A DNA stretch of 64,000 nt from Litchfieldia sinesaloumensis (lineage in GTDB: Bacteria > Bacillota > Bacilli > Bacillales > Bacillaceae_L), in the NCBI RefSeq assembly GCF_900156865.1, contig NZ_LT732529.1, positions 823,056 through 887,055 on the forward strand. The letters run 5' to 3'. Below are positions 44,737 through 55,615 of this stretch, in pieces (positions within the stretch are counted from its first letter, which is position 1; every line of letters begins with the position of its first letter). Below the pieces are notes generated by a model. It was not told where the DNA came from, did not search any database, and saw nothing but the letters and a program-made list of their open reading frames with translations. The translations under genes were made by a program, and so were the position numbers.

Positions 44737-46946
44737 TGATGAAGATGAAGGTTAAAAATAATAACATAAACAGAGGAGCAGCATTTATTAGCTTAATATT
44801 TGCTTTGCTCTTTTTTATATTGATGGCTAGATTTCTATATATTCAAGGTACAGGTGAGGTTGATGGTGTCGTATTAGCCGCTTTAGCAGAAGAAAAATAT
44901 ACGAAACAAAGAGTAATTGAGGCTCAGCGTGGGAACATCTATGACCGGAATGGAAATCCAATTGCAGAAGATACATCTTCCTATACGGTTGTTGCCATTC
45001 TTGATGAAGAATTAACAGTAAACGAGGATGAGCCGAAACACGTTGTTGATCCACAAGAAACATCTCGAAAGCTTGCACCGCTACTTAAGATGGATGAAAA
45101 TGACATGTACAAAATTTTAACAAAGCCTGAGAAAAAACAGGTAGAATTTGGTACGTACGGTAGTGATATCAGTACTTCCTTGAAGCAAGAGATTGAGGCG
45201 CTTGAGTTACCTGGTATTGCGTTTAGAAGAGAATTAAAACGGTACTATCCAAACGGAACGTTTGCTTCACATCTTATTGGTTATGCACAAAAGGTGACTG
45301 ATGAAAAAACAAAAACGACGGATACAATTGGAATGCTTGGGATTGAAAAGAGCCTAGATAAATATCTTCATGAGGAAGATGGTTATATGAAATTTCAAAG
45401 CGATACAAAAGGGTATAAACTTCCAGATGCCAAGGAACAGATTGTCCCTCCAGATAATGGAAGTGATGTGTATCTGACGATTGACCAAACGATTCAGACT
45501 TTTCTAGAGGATGCTATGAATACGGCAGTTAAGGAGTATGAGCCTAAAAAAGTAATAGGTGTTGTTGCTAATCCCAAAACAGGGGAGATATTAGCAATGT
45601 CAACTAGACCGAGCTTTGATCCAAATGTTAGAAATATCGAAAATTATCTGAATGATGTCATTTCCTATCCTTTTGAACCAGGTTCTACAATGAAAATCTT
45701 TACATTGGCAGCAGCGATTGAAGAGGGTGTTTATAACGGAGATGCAACCTTCCAATCGGGTAGCTATAGTGTTAGTGGTGGAAGAATTCATGACCACAAT
45801 AGATCAGGTTGGGGGGCAATTACATTTGATGAAGGTGTACTAAAATCATCAAATGTATCATTTGCAATAATGGCCAATGAACTTTTAGGTTCTGAAAAGT
45901 TATTAGAGTATATTGGAAGATTTGGTCTGGATAAGCCTACTGGAATAGATCTAGAAGGAGAAGTCGAAAACAAAATAAACTATAAATATGAGATTGATAG
46001 GGTTGCAACAGCCTTTGGACAAGCATCCTCTGTCACACCTATTCAACAGATACAAGCCGCAACTGCAATTGCTAATGGTGGTAAGATGATGAAGCCGTAT
46101 GTTGTAGATAAAATTGTGGACACTGATAACGAGAAAACGTTGGTTGATCATAAACCACAAGTGGCTGGTGAACCAATATCTGCAGAAACGGCTAAGCGTG
46201 TCTTAGGTTTGCTTGGTAGGGTCGTAACAGAAGGAACCGGTAGGAATTATAATCTAGAGGGATATCAAGTAGCAGGGAAGACAGGTACTGCTGAAATACC
46301 TAGTCCTCAAGGTGGTTACTTAACTGGAAAAGGAAATTACACATATTCCTTCCTAGGGATGGCTCCATTGGATGATCCACAGTTGGTTATTTACGTTGCT
46401 GTACAGCAACCTAAGCTTAAAGTAACAGATGCTGGGAATGAACCTGTTGCGATGGTATTCAACCATGTGATGAAGAATAGCCTGCAGTATTTAAATATTC
46501 AGCCGATTGAACGTGATGCAGATAAAGATGAACATGTTGATAAAGAAATTGAAGTAGCTTCCTATGTAGGTAAACCGGCTGAAGAGGCAAATAGATTGAT
46601 TGAAAAGGTAAACCTAAGAGCAACTATCATCGGAAATGGAAAGAATATTAGTGATCAGATTCCAAAACAAGGGGAAAAAATTCTACCAAATGAGCAGATA
46701 CTGTTGCTGACTGATAAAGAAGCGAACTTACCAGATATACTGGGTTGGTCTCTTAGGGATGTAATGAGGCTCGCCGATTTAACGGGTATTGACGTTTCGC
46801 ATAGTGGTAATGGATATGTTGTAGAACAAAGTCTAGCAGCCGGATCTATTTTAAAAAGTGGTGATAAATTAACCGTAAAATTAGAACCACCTAATACACT
46901 CAAGGAAGAGCCGGTTGAGGAAGAAAAAGAAGAGCAAGAAGAGTAA
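44736..46946 (+). CDS. pbpB: Penicillin-binding protein 2B (divisome transpeptidase)
   Basis: A 736-residue class B PBP. It has an N-terminal helix (about 12-32), a dimerisation domain, and a transpeptidase domain with 'EPGSTMK' (active serine), 'SSN' and 'AGKTGTAE'. Two PASTA repeats complete the C-terminus (from about 610), before an acidic tail. It is the essential septal transpeptidase partnered with FtsW. The start overlaps the ftsL stop (TAATG). Confidence 0.95.
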   Translation: MMKMKVKNNNINRGAAFISLIFALLFFILMARFLYIQGTGEVDGVVLAALAEEKYTKQRVIEAQRGNIYDRNGNPIAEDTSSYTVVAILDEELTVNEDEPKHVVDPQETSRKLAPLLKMDENDMYKILTKPEKKQVEFGTYGSDISTSLKQEIEALELPGIAFRRELKRYYPNGTFASHLIGYAQKVTDEKTKTTDTIGMLGIEKSLDKYLHEEDGYMKFQSDTKGYKLPDAKEQIVPPDNGSDVYLTIDQTIQTFLEDAMNTAVKEYEPKKVIGVVANPKTGEILAMSTRPSFDPNVRNIENYLNDVISYPFEPGSTMKIFTLAAAIEEGVYNGDATFQSGSYSVSGGRIHDHNRSGWGAITFDEGVLKSSNVSFAIMANELLGSEKLLEYIGRFGLDKPTGIDLEGEVENKINYKYEIDRVATAFGQASSVTPIQQIQAATAIANGGKMMKPYVVDKIVDTDNEKTLVDHKPQVAGEPISAETAKRVLGLLGRVVTEGTGRNYNLEGYQVAGKTGTAEIPSPQGGYLTGKGNYTYSFLGMAPLDDPQLVIYVAVQQPKLKVTDAGNEPVAMVFNHVMKNSLQYLNIQPIERDADKDEHVDKEIEVASYVGKPAEEANRLIEKVNLRATIIGNGKNISDQIPKQGEKILPNEQILLLTDKEANLPDILGWSLRDVMRLADLTGIDVSHSGNGYVVEQSLAAGSILKSGDKLTVKLEPPNTLKEEPVEEEKEEQEE

Positions 46947-46977
46947 AAGGAACTGAATTTTTCAGTTCCTTTTTTTA
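46945..46977 (+). terminator. Terminator after pbpB
   Basis: AAAGGAACTGA and TCAGTTCCTTT pair, followed by seven T. It separates the vegetative mraZ-pbpB unit from spoVD. Confidence 0.9.
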
Positions 46978-47004
46978 TAAATAAAGATCCTGTCACATGT
47001 CCTG

Positions 47005-47033
47005 TTCTATTCATTCGTGTACAAGCATATAGT
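47005..47033 (+). promoter_or_regulatory. Sigma-E-like promoter of spoVD
   Basis: CATATAGT (47026-47033) fits the sigma-E -10 CATANANT exactly. TTCTATT (47005-47011), 14 bases upstream, fits the -35 at five of seven positions. spoVD is sigma-E dependent in B. subtilis. The start would be near 47040, after any upstream in-frame codons. Confidence 0.65.
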
Positions 47034-47076
47034 TAGACGAGCCTTGGATTTTACGTTTTATAGGAGGTACAACCAT

Positions 47077-49008
47077 ATGCGGGTCTCGAATGTAACTGTA
47101 CGAAGAAGATTATCACTAGTACTATTTATTGGCTTTTTGTTATTTTTGATTATTGATGTTCGGTTAGGTTATGTCCAATTTTTTGTAGGGAATAAACTAA
47201 CCGCACTTGCGAAGGATTCGTGGAGTAGGGATATCCCATTTGAACCGGAACGAGGGAAGATTCTGGATCGAAATGACGTTGTTCTAGCTACCAATCAAAG
47301 TGCACCAACTGTTTTAGTTGTCCCTCGCCAGATAGAGAATCCTGCGGAAGCCGCAGAAAAATTGGCTGCTGTCTTAAATATGTCAAAAGAAAAAGCATAT
47401 AAAAAAATAACCCAAAATGAATCAAAAGTCTACATTAATCCAGAAGGTAGAAAAATCTCTCACGAAAAAGCAAATGAAGTTCGAGCACTCGGTATAAAAG
47501 GGATTTATATTGCAGAGGATTCCAAACGACATTACCCATTTGGCAGCTATCTTTCTCATGTTTTAGGTTTTGCAGGGATTGATAACCAAGGATTAACAGG
47601 ACTAGAGAAAAACTACGATGAGGAATTAAAAGGAGAAAAAGGTAGTGTCCAGTTCTATTCAGATGCAAAAGGTAGAAGGATGCCAGATATTGCAGATGAC
47701 TATACACCGCCAAAGGACGGCCTTGACTTAAGACTTACGATTGATACGAGAATTCAAAACCTTATTGAACGTGAACTTGATAATGCTGAAGCTCAATATA
47801 ACCCAGATGGGATCATTGCTATAGCAATGGATCCGAATAATGGTGAAATATTAGGGATGTCGTCGAGACCAGATTTTGATCCGGCAAATTTCCGAAATGT
47901 TCCTCAAGAGGTATACAATCGTAATCTTCCTGTATGGAGTACGTATGAACCAGGATCAACCTTTAAGATTATTACACTTGCGGCTTCATTAGAAGAGGGA
48001 AAAGTAGATTTAGAAAAAGACCATTTTACGGATCCAGGTTTTGTTAAGGTTGGTGGGGCTACGCTTAAATGTTGGAAGAGGGGTGGACATGGACATCAGA
48101 CCTTTTTAGAGGTCGTACAAAATTCATGTAACCCTGGTTTCGTGGAGCTAGGTACTAGACTAGGAAAAGATACATTATTTAATTATATTAAGGATTTTGG
48201 ATTCGGGCAGAAAACCGGGATTGATCTTCAGGGGGAAGGGACTGGTATTCTATTTAAACCCGAGAATGTTGGACCAGTAGAATTAGCTACGACGGCATTT
48301 GGTCAAGGGGTGGCAGTAACCCCAATCCAACAAGTTACAGCTGTTGCTGCTGCGATAAATGGAGGAACCTTATACCAACCGTATGTTGCAAAAGAGTGGG
48401 TAGACCCTATCTCTGGGAAGGTTGTTAAACGGAATGAGCCAGAGGCAAAACGTAATGTTATCTCTGAGGAAACATCTGAAAAAGTACGATATGCACTAGA
48501 AAATGTTGTTGCGAAAGGATCTGGTGGTGGGGCTTATGTAGATGGTTATCGTGTAGGTGGTAAAACAGGAACTGCTCAAAAATCCAAAAAGGGTGGGGGC
48601 TACCTGCAAAATAACCATATCGTGTCCTTTATCGGTTTTGCACCTGCAGATGATCCGCAAATAGTTGTATACATTGCAGTCGATAATCCGAAGGGTACTG
48701 TGCAATTCGGTGGAGTTGTTGCAGCCCCAATAGTCGGGAACATAATGCGTGAAAGCCTACCGTTACTAGGTATTGAAAAGCGTGAGAATCAAATTGAAAA
48801 AGAAATTAAGCTTTGGACAGATAAAAAATATCTTGAGGTTCCGGATGTAGTTGGATTAACCAAACAAGAACTGCAACAGCAATTGATGAATATAAAATTG
48901 GATATCAGTGGAGAAGGAAATGTTGTTGTTGACCAGGCTCCGAATGCTGGTGAACGAGTACAGGAGGGAACGACATTACGTATCCATCTTGGGGAAGCCT
49001 CAGATTAA
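47077..49008 (+). CDS. spoVD: Sporulation-specific class B PBP SpoVD
   Basis: A 643-residue transpeptidase paralogous to pbpB. It has an N-terminal helix (about 12-30), 'YEPGSTFKIITLAASLEEG' with the active serine, 'NSCN', 'GGKTGTAQK' and one C-terminal PASTA domain (about 583-640). It crosslinks spore cortex peptidoglycan, partnered with SpoVE. I choose ATG 47077 after AGGAGG; an earlier GTG frame (47017) would precede the predicted transcription start. Confidence 0.95.
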   Translation: MRVSNVTVRRRLSLVLFIGFLLFLIIDVRLGYVQFFVGNKLTALAKDSWSRDIPFEPERGKILDRNDVVLATNQSAPTVLVVPRQIENPAEAAEKLAAVLNMSKEKAYKKITQNESKVYINPEGRKISHEKANEVRALGIKGIYIAEDSKRHYPFGSYLSHVLGFAGIDNQGLTGLEKNYDEELKGEKGSVQFYSDAKGRRMPDIADDYTPPKDGLDLRLTIDTRIQNLIERELDNAEAQYNPDGIIAIAMDPNNGEILGMSSRPDFDPANFRNVPQEVYNRNLPVWSTYEPGSTFKIITLAASLEEGKVDLEKDHFTDPGFVKVGGATLKCWKRGGHGHQTFLEVVQNSCNPGFVELGTRLGKDTLFNYIKDFGFGQKTGIDLQGEGTGILFKPENVGPVELATTAFGQGVAVTPIQQVTAVAAAINGGTLYQPYVAKEWVDPISGKVVKRNEPEAKRNVISEETSEKVRYALENVVAKGSGGGAYVDGYRVGGKTGTAQKSKKGGGYLQNNHIVSFIGFAPADDPQIVVYIAVDNPKGTVQFGGVVAAPIVGNIMRESLPLLGIEKRENQIEKEIKLWTDKKYLEVPDVVGLTKQELQQQLMNIKLDISGEGNVVVDQAPNAGERVQEGTTLRIHLGEASD

Positions 49009-49030
49009 TCAAATTAAAGTAATTAGTAAG

Positions 49031-49065
49031 AGAAGCCAAAGGATTTCCCTTTAGGCTTCTTTTTT
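49031..49065 (+). terminator. Terminator of spoVD
   Basis: AGAAGCC with AAAGG pairs with CCTTT and AGGCTTCT, then a run of T. Confidence 0.85.
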
Positions 49066-49223
49066 CTATAAAAAGGAATACCTTTAATATAGAGGAATAA
49101 AATTTTTTAAGGTGTCCTTTATAGGACTGATTTTATAGGGTACTAGAATTTAATTATTACTTGTTGTGCATACAAATTATTGCGTAATCTGAGTAAATCT
49201 TTCGAGGGGAATTGGTAAAAATC

Positions 49224-50690
49224 ATGATGAGATTACAAAAACTACTAGCTAACTTGCATGATTTTACGGAAAAAGGTAATGCCAACCCTTTTGTCACTTC
49301 TCTTGAAATGGACTCAAGGGAGGTTGAAAAAGGAAGTCTATTCTTTTGTATAGAAGGAAGTACGTATGATGGCCATTTATTCGCTAGTGATGCAGTGGCA
49401 AAAGGTGCTGTTGCAGTTATAGTGGAAAAAGATGTAGAGATATCCGGTCCGGTAATTAAGGTGAAAAATACGAGAAGAGCAATGGCAGTATTAGCAGATG
49501 CTTTTTACGGGCATCCCACCCATCAACTTCATTTAATTGGTGTAACTGGTACTAACGGGAAAACCTCAATAAGTCATATCATTGAAGAAATTTTTAAAGA
49601 GGCTGGGGAAAAAACAGGTTTGATCGGAACGATGTATACAAAGATTGGTGATAAAACCATTGAAACGAAGAATACTACACCTGAATCCGTGATGCTGCAA
49701 AAGTATTTTTATCAAATGAAAAAAGAAAGGGTAAAGACGGTTGTAATGGAGGTCTCATCTCATGCCATAGATATAGGAAGAGTTCATGGATGTGATTTTA
49801 ATATAGCTGTTTTTTCAAATTTAACGCAGGACCATTTGGATTATCATCAAACAATTAATGAATATCGTAGGGTAAAAGGGTTATTATTTGCTAGCCTAGG
49901 AAATCGATTTGATGGAGATAAACCGAAATTTGCTGTATTAAATAATGATGACCCTGCTTCAGAAGAGTATGGAAGGTCTACATCAGCAACTATTATTACA
50001 TATGGTATTCAACAAGAGGCTGATGTAATGGCTTCAAACATTCGTATGACAGCCTCAGGTACGGAATTTGATTTAATCACCCCTTTTGGATCCTACGGAG
50101 TGAAAATGAAATTAATTGGTCTTTTTAGTGTGTATAATGTATTAGCAGCAATCGCAACGAGTATCATATCCAGGATATCAATTACAACCATTATATCTGC
50201 AGTTGAAAAGATAAAAGGTGTTCCAGGACGGTTTGAAATTGTAAACAAAGGTCAAAATTTTTCAGTAATAGTGGATTATGCGCATACTCCTGATAGTTTG
50301 GAAAATGTGTTAAAGACAGTAAAACAGTTTTCAAAGGGAAAGATATTTGTCGTTATTGGCTGTGGTGGGGATAGAGACCGTTCAAAACGTCCAATTATGG
50401 CAAGTATTGCTACCAAGTTGGCGGATGTACCTATTTTCACATCAGATAATCCTCGTTCGGAGGACCCTTTTCATATTTTAAAGGAGATGGAAGCAGGGGT
50501 TGAGGGGAATTCATATATTTCAATCGCAGATCGTGAAAAAGCAATATATTATGCTATTTCAAATGCGGCAGATAATGATATAATAGTCATTGCTGGCAAG
50601 GGGCATGAAACCTATCAAATCATTGGGAACAAAATATATACGTTTGACGACCGCCTTGTTGCAGCCCGTGCAATTAAGGAGTTGACCTAA
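49224..50690 (+). CDS. murE: UDP-MurNAc-L-Ala-D-Glu:meso-diaminopimelate ligase
   Basis: A 488-residue Mur ligase. The N-terminal domain binds the nucleotide precursor, the ATP site is '[14 protein letters not shown]', and the C-terminal domain carries '[14 protein letters not shown]'. The DNPR motif marks meso-DAP-adding MurE, so this organism should have DAP-type peptidoglycan. The start is one of two ATGs (49224 or 49227); GAGGGG lies about 15 bases before, rather far. A TTG at 49212 is also possible. Confidence 0.95.
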   Translation: MMRLQKLLANLHDFTEKGNANPFVTSLEMDSREVEKGSLFFCIEGSTYDGHLFASDAVAKGAVAVIVEKDVEISGPVIKVKNTRRAMAVLADAFYGHPTHQLHLIGVTGTNGKTSISHIIEEIFKEAGEKTGLIGTMYTKIGDKTIETKNTTPESVMLQKYFYQMKKERVKTVVMEVSSHAIDIGRVHGCDFNIAVFSNLTQDHLDYHQTINEYRRVKGLLFASLGNRFDGDKPKFAVLNNDDPASEEYGRSTSATIITYGIQQEADVMASNIRMTASGTEFDLITPFGSYGVKMKLIGLFSVYNVLAAIATSIISRISITTIISAVEKIKGVPGRFEIVNKGQNFSVIVDYAHTPDSLENVLKTVKQFSKGKIFVVIGCGGDRDRSKRPIMASIATKLADVPIFTSDNPRSEDPFHILKEMEAGVEGNSYISIADREKAIYYAISNAADNDIIVIAGKGHETYQIIGNKIYTFDDRLVAARAIKELT

Positions 50691-50699
50691 GTACTAATC

Positions 50700-50870
50700 A
50701 TGGAACTATATTTAAAAAAAATCGAAGAAAATGGGTATGATACGATGAAAAAATTAAGATTATTTACAACTAGGAAAGAAGAAATAAGACAGAACAACGT
50801 AACAGTACACAAAATGAAGGATCTAATAAACACATCCACGCTAATTGAGGAAGGGAGGGGACAAGGATGA
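50700..50870 (+). CDS. Possible 56-residue protein coupled to mraY
   Basis: Between murE and mraY a frame runs open from ATG 50700 to TGA 50868-50870, which overlaps the mraY ATG as ATGA. The product would be basic and hydrophilic ([20 protein letters not shown]...). It resembles nothing I recognise. There is no good ribosome binding site at the proper distance: AAGGAG at 50676 is 18 bases away. An internal ATG at 50745 would give 41 residues. It may be a leader peptide, a real small gene or chance. Confidence 0.3.
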   Translation: MELYLKKIEENGYDTMKKLRLFTTRKEEIRQNNVTVHKMKDLINTSTLIEEGRGQG

Positions 50871-51841
50871 TTGAAGAGGTGGTTCTATATTCAATTGCAA
50901 TAGGATTTATCATTAGCGTCATTCTCTCCCCAATTTTTATCCCTTTCTTACGTAGATTAAAATTTGGACAAAGTATACGTGAGGAAGGACCGAAATCCCA
51001 TCAAAAAAAATCAGGAACACCAACGATGGGTGGAATAATTATCTTGGTTTCGATCTTGCTAACGACGATTCTGGTGTCGAATCGTTTTGAGGAACTTTCG
51101 GTCACTACATATTTACTCTTATTTGTTACATTGGGATATGGGGTATTGGGCTTTTTAGATGATTTTATTAAGGTTGTACTAAAGAGAAACCTTGGTTTAA
51201 CCTCTCTACAAAAATTAATAGGTCAAATCGTTATTGCCATTATTTTTTATTTTGTTTTTAAACAAAACGATTTTTCAACGGCTATCTCTATTCCGGGGAC
51301 TGATATAGAGTTCGATTTAGGACTTATTTATATCCTACTCTTAATTGTATGGTTAGTCGGGTTCTCCAATGCAGTCAATTTGACAGATGGACTAGATGGA
51401 TTAGTATCTGGTACAGCTGCAATCGCATTTGGAGCATTTGCAGTTTTAGCATGGAATCAAGCGCAATATGATGTTGCTATCTTCTGTGTGGCTGTGGTTG
51501 GAGCTGTTTTGGGATTCCTTGTATTCAATGCCAACCCAGCAAAAGTCTTTATGGGTGATACGGGCTCACTTGCTCTTGGAGGGGCTATTGCAACGGTTGC
51601 AATTATGTTAAAACTTGAAATTTTACTCTTATTAATTGGTGGGGTTTTTGTTATTGAAACATTGTCTGTTATTATCCAAGTTATCTCATTTAAAACGACC
51701 GGCAGACGTGTATTTAGAATGAGTCCTTTGCATCATCATTATGAATTGGTGGGATGGTCCGAATGGCGCGTTGTAGTGACGTTTTGGACTGTAGGACTAT
51801 TATGTGCGATTCTTGGAATCTATATCGAGGTGTGGGTTTAA
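50867..51841 (+). CDS. mraY: Phospho-MurNAc-pentapeptide transferase MraY
   Basis: A 324-residue, ten-helix enzyme that makes lipid I from UDP-MurNAc-pentapeptide and undecaprenyl phosphate. Signatures: '[10 protein letters not shown]', '[10 protein letters not shown]', '[12 protein letters not shown]' and '[13 protein letters not shown]'. A GGAAGGGAGGGG tract precedes ATG 50867. Its stop abuts the murD start, so the two are tightly coupled. Confidence 0.97.
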   Translation: MIEEVVLYSIAIGFIISVILSPIFIPFLRRLKFGQSIREEGPKSHQKKSGTPTMGGIIILVSILLTTILVSNRFEELSVTTYLLLFVTLGYGVLGFLDDFIKVVLKRNLGLTSLQKLIGQIVIAIIFYFVFKQNDFSTAISIPGTDIEFDLGLIYILLLIVWLVGFSNAVNLTDGLDGLVSGTAAIAFGAFAVLAWNQAQYDVAIFCVAVVGAVLGFLVFNANPAKVFMGDTGSLALGGAIATVAIMLKLEILLLLIGGVFVIETLSVIIQVISFKTTGRRVFRMSPLHHHYELVGWSEWRVVVTFWTVGLLCAILGIYIEVWV

Positions 51842-53194
51842 TTGAAAAACATTAAAGAATTTACAAATAAGGATATATTAATACTTGGCCTAGCAAAAAG
51901 CGGTTTTGCTGCTGCAAAGGTTCTTCACAAAATGGGGGCGATTATTACAGTCAATGATCAAAAGCCATATGAAGAAAATGATGCAGCACAAGAGTTAGAG
52001 AAAATGGGGATAAAAGTCGTATGTGGAGGTCATCCAATTGAGATGTTGGATGATCATTTTGACTTTATAATTAAAAACCCAGGGATTCCATATACCAATC
52101 CACTTCTTGTGAAGGCTAATGAAAAAGAAATCCCAATCTTAACGGAAGTGGAGGTTGCTTACCATATTTCACCTGCAGATTTTATTGGAATCACAGGATC
52201 AAATGGTAAGACGACCACGACAACATTGATTTTTGACATGTTAAATAGGGGGGCAAAGGCTCCTTTAATTGCTGGTAACATTGGTACAGTAGCGTGTGAA
52301 GTAGCAATGTCTGCGAAAAAGGAAAATATTATTGTGACGGAGTTGTCTTCCTTTCAATTAATGGGCATAGCCAATTTTGCTCCGAAAATAGCCGTATTAT
52401 TAAATATTTTTGATGCTCATCTTGATTATCATGGAACAAAAGAAGAGTACATTAAAGCGAAGGCTAGAATCTTTGGAAACCAAACTGAAGAAGACTTTAG
52501 TGTGATTAATGTAGATGACAAAGATGTTGTAAGGGCTGCGGAAGGTTGTCGAGGGAAAAGTGTTCCTTTCTCAACTACACAACAATTACAAACGGGTGCT
52601 TATATTAAAGATCAAGCCATCTACTATAATGATGAAAAGATTATCGATATTAGCGAAATTGTCTTGCCAGGACTTCATAATCTAGAAAATATCTTGGCTG
52701 CTGTCGCAGTTGCTAAACTTGTTTCAACACCAAATCGTGCGATTGTCGATGTCTTAACTACCTTTACTGGTGTAAAGCATCGTCTCCAATATGTCACCAC
52801 GATTAACAAACGAAAATTTTTTAATGATTCAAAAGCAACAAATATCCTTGCAACAAAAAAGGCGATTTCAGCTTTTGAACAACCACTTATTTTACTAGCA
52901 GGTGGGCTTGACAGAGGAAATGAATTTGATGATCTAGTAGACGAGTTAAAACGTGTCAAGGCGATGGTTCTATTTGGTCAAACTGCTAAAAAGCTTGAAC
53001 GAGCAGGAAAACTTGCTGGAATAGAAATAATAAAACTCGTCGATAATGTTGAGGCAGCGGTAAAAGAAGCTTACAATCTTTCAAATGAGGGCGATGTTAT
53101 TTTACTATCCCCTGCATGTGCAAGCTGGGATCAACATAAAACATTTGAAGAAAGAGGAGACATTTTTATAAACGCCGTGCATAAGCTTAAGTAA
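51842..53194 (+). CDS. murD: UDP-N-acetylmuramoylalanine:D-glutamate ligase
   Basis: A 450-residue Mur ligase with '[18 protein letters not shown]' at the N-terminus, the ATP site '[15 protein letters not shown]' and the C-terminal '[21 protein letters not shown]'. It adds D-glutamate to UDP-MurNAc-L-Ala. It starts with TTG 51842, the codon directly after the mraY stop, with GAGGTGTGG inside mraY. Confidence 0.96.
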   Translation: MKNIKEFTNKDILILGLAKSGFAAAKVLHKMGAIITVNDQKPYEENDAAQELEKMGIKVVCGGHPIEMLDDHFDFIIKNPGIPYTNPLLVKANEKEIPILTEVEVAYHISPADFIGITGSNGKTTTTTLIFDMLNRGAKAPLIAGNIGTVACEVAMSAKKENIIVTELSSFQLMGIANFAPKIAVLLNIFDAHLDYHGTKEEYIKAKARIFGNQTEEDFSVINVDDKDVVRAAEGCRGKSVPFSTTQQLQTGAYIKDQAIYYNDEKIIDISEIVLPGLHNLENILAAVAVAKLVSTPNRAIVDVLTTFTGVKHRLQYVTTINKRKFFNDSKATNILATKKAISAFEQPLILLAGGLDRGNEFDDLVDELKRVKAMVLFGQTAKKLERAGKLAGIEIIKLVDNVEAAVKEAYNLSNEGDVILLSPACASWDQHKTFEERGDIFINAVHKLK

Positions 53195-53245
53195 GGGCTT
53201 GGACAATCTAGAGCTCTGAATCTAGAATGTAGAGGTGTTTTGATT

Positions 53246-54343
53246 GTGACCCAAAGAACGACTCCCGATATTATTTTAATTATTACTACACTTACACTTT
53301 TAGCAGTAGGATTAATTATGGTGTATAGTGCCAGTGCAGTTTGGGCTACCTATAAATTTGATGATTCGTTTTTCTTTGCAAAAAGACAACTTTTATTCGC
53401 AAGTGTTGGCGTCATTGCAATGTTTTTCATTATGAATGTGGACTATTGGACATGGAGAACATGGGCAAAGGTTCTTATTATTATCTGCTTCGTTTTATTG
53501 GTTGCTGTTTTAATCCCTGGAATTGGAATGGAACGTAACGGTTCGCAAAGCTGGATTGGTGTCGGTGCATTTTCTATTCAACCATCAGAATTTATGAAAT
53601 TAGCAATGATTGCATTCTTGGCCAAATACCTCTCTGAAAATCAGAAGAAAATAACCTCCTTTAAAAAAGGATTAATGCCATCATTGTCTCTAGTTTTCTT
53701 AGCTTTTGGTATGATAATGCTCCAGCCTGATTTAGGGACAGGTACGGTAATGGTAGGTACTTGTGTAGTTATGATTTATGTATCGGGTGCAAGAATTTCC
53801 CACTTTGTTGGTCTTGGTTTAATCGGTGTTGCAGGATTTGTAGCATTAATCCTATCTGCACCATATCGAATTAAGCGGATTACGTCCTTTTTAGATCCGT
53901 GGGAAGATCCATTAGGAACTGGATTTCAAATCATTCAATCCTTATATGCAATAGGTCCTGGTGGTTTATTCGGCTTAGGTTTAGGACAAAGTAGACAGAA
54001 GTTTTTCTACTTACCTGAACCACAAACAGATTTTATTTTTGCCATACTAGCAGAAGAGTTGGGATTCATTGGTGGCTCCTTTGTCATTATTTTATTTAGT
54101 ATTCTACTTTGGAGAGGTGTCCGGATTGCATTAGGTGCACCAGATTTATACGGAAGTTTCCTTGGTATTGGAATAATTGGGATGATTGCTATCCAAGTTA
54201 TAATCAATATTGGAGTCGTGACAGGTTTAATGCCAGTAACAGGAATAACCCTTCCATTCCTAAGTTATGGAGGGTCGTCCCTAACGTTAATGCTTATGGC
54301 AGTCGGTGTCCTCTTAAATATTAGTAGATACTCACGGTATTAA
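53246..54343 (+). CDS. spoVE: Sporulation SEDS protein SpoVE
   Basis: A 365-residue SEDS glycan polymerase with ten helices. 'GLIMVYSASAVWATYKFDDSFFFAKRQLLFA' and 'FSIQPSEFMKLAMIAFLAKYLSE' match SpoVE of B. subtilis almost residue for residue. It pairs with SpoVD for cortex synthesis. I choose GTG 53246 behind GAGGTG; TTG 53240 is also in frame. It is the second FtsW paralogue of the window. Confidence 0.95.
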   Translation: MTQRTTPDIILIITTLTLLAVGLIMVYSASAVWATYKFDDSFFFAKRQLLFASVGVIAMFFIMNVDYWTWRTWAKVLIIICFVLLVAVLIPGIGMERNGSQSWIGVGAFSIQPSEFMKLAMIAFLAKYLSENQKKITSFKKGLMPSLSLVFLAFGMIMLQPDLGTGTVMVGTCVVMIYVSGARISHFVGLGLIGVAGFVALILSAPYRIKRITSFLDPWEDPLGTGFQIIQSLYAIGPGGLFGLGLGQSRQKFFYLPEPQTDFIFAILAEELGFIGGSFVIILFSILLWRGVRIALGAPDLYGSFLGIGIIGMIAIQVIINIGVVTGLMPVTGITLPFLSYGGSSLTLMLMAVGVLLNISRYSRY

Positions 54344-54380
54344 CCCCAAAATAGATGAATATATGTTATACTATGAAATG

Positions 54381-54412
54381 ATTTAACCCTGTTTATTTGA
54401 ACAGGGTTAAAT
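54381..54412. repeat. Perfect 12-bp inverted repeat between spoVE and murG
   Basis: ATTTAACCCTGT and ACAGGGTTAAAT pair around an 8-base loop. No T-run follows, so it may be an attenuator, an operator or a processing site. The murG start is 33 bases later. Confidence 0.6.
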
Positions 54413-54445
54413 CAATTTATACTTCCAAATGGGAGGAACTTAACC

Positions 54446-55534
54446 TTGAAAATTGTTGTTAGTGGTGGGGGTACAGGAGGTCATATTTATCCTGCGCTTG
54501 CCTTAATCAAAGAAATAAAAAAACTTAACCCTTCAGCTGAATTTCTCTATATCGGCACGGAAAAAGGTTTGGAAAGTGGAATTGTAACCCGAGAAGGAAT
54601 CCCGTTTAAAACGATTCATATTACAGGATTTAAACGTAGCCTCTCCTTTGAAAATATAAAAACAGTTACACGATTCCTAAAAGGTGTCCGAGATAGTAAA
54701 AAACTTATTAAAGAATTTAAACCGGATGTCGTCATTGGTACAGGTGGGTATGTTTGTGGTCCTGTCGTATATGCAGCATCTAAATTACATATCCCAACAA
54801 TAATTCATGAACAAAATAGTGTACCTGGCCTGACAAACAAATTCTTAAGCCGTTATGTGAATAAGGTTGCGATTTGTTTTGAAGAGGCTAAAGCCTATTT
54901 TCCTTATGAAAAAGTGGTCCTAACGGGAAATCCCAGAGCTTCAGAAGTAATGGGTAAAGATGGAAGGGTAGGAAGAGAGTCTGTTGGACTTAATAGTTCA
55001 CTGAGATCAGTGCTGTTAGTAGGTGGAAGTAGGGGAGCGAAACCACTTAATGATGCATTTCTGAATGCTTTATCTGAAGTAAAGGAAAAAGATTATCAAT
55101 TTCTATATGTGACTGGTGAAGTTCATTATGAGAATGTACTTAAACAAGTAAAGGCAGTTGGAAATCCAGACAATGTTATTATAAAGCCGTTTATTCACAA
55201 TATGCCAGAAGTGCTGGCTGGGGTAGACCTAGTTGTCGCACGAGCAGGTGCTACGACATTGGCTGAATTAACAGCGTTAGGACTACCAAGCATCTTGGTG
55301 CCAAGTCCATATGTAACGAACAATCACCAAGAGAAAAATGCAAGATCTCTAAGTGATAAAGGTGCGGCCATTCTTCGACTTGAAAAGGATCTAACAGGCA
55401 GTCAACTTATTAAGGACATTGATTCAATTCTTCTGAATCCAATAAAATTAGATGAAATGAAACACGCTTCCACAAAGATAGGTATGCCTGATGCAGCAGC
55501 TAGGCTATACAAGGTAATGCAAGACCTACTATAG
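54446..55534 (+). CDS. murG: Lipid II synthase MurG
   Basis: A 362-residue GT-B glycosyltransferase: '[17 protein letters not shown]', '[12 protein letters not shown]', '[13 protein letters not shown]' and '[36 protein letters not shown]'. It transfers GlcNAc to lipid I on the inner membrane face. It starts with TTG 54446 after GGGAGG. Confidence 0.96.
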   Translation: MKIVVSGGGTGGHIYPALALIKEIKKLNPSAEFLYIGTEKGLESGIVTREGIPFKTIHITGFKRSLSFENIKTVTRFLKGVRDSKKLIKEFKPDVVIGTGGYVCGPVVYAASKLHIPTIIHEQNSVPGLTNKFLSRYVNKVAICFEEAKAYFPYEKVVLTGNPRASEVMGKDGRVGRESVGLNSSLRSVLLVGGSRGAKPLNDAFLNALSEVKEKDYQFLYVTGEVHYENVLKQVKAVGNPDNVIIKPFIHNMPEVLAGVDLVVARAGATTLAELTALGLPSILVPSPYVTNNHQEKNARSLSDKGAAILRLEKDLTGSQLIKDIDSILLNPIKLDEMKHASTKIGMPDAAARLYKVMQDLL

Positions 55535-55615
55535 GCAAATGTACCATAAATCAGCATGCAGCATATCATAGAAGTACTATTTATTTCAACTTAGAATGCT
55601 CTAAAGGAGGTTATT

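Noticed and set aside
49146-49176. A sigma-E-like GAATTTA ... CATACAAA before murE
   Set aside because: The spacer is 16 bases instead of 14-15 and the -10 misses its last base, so support is too weak.
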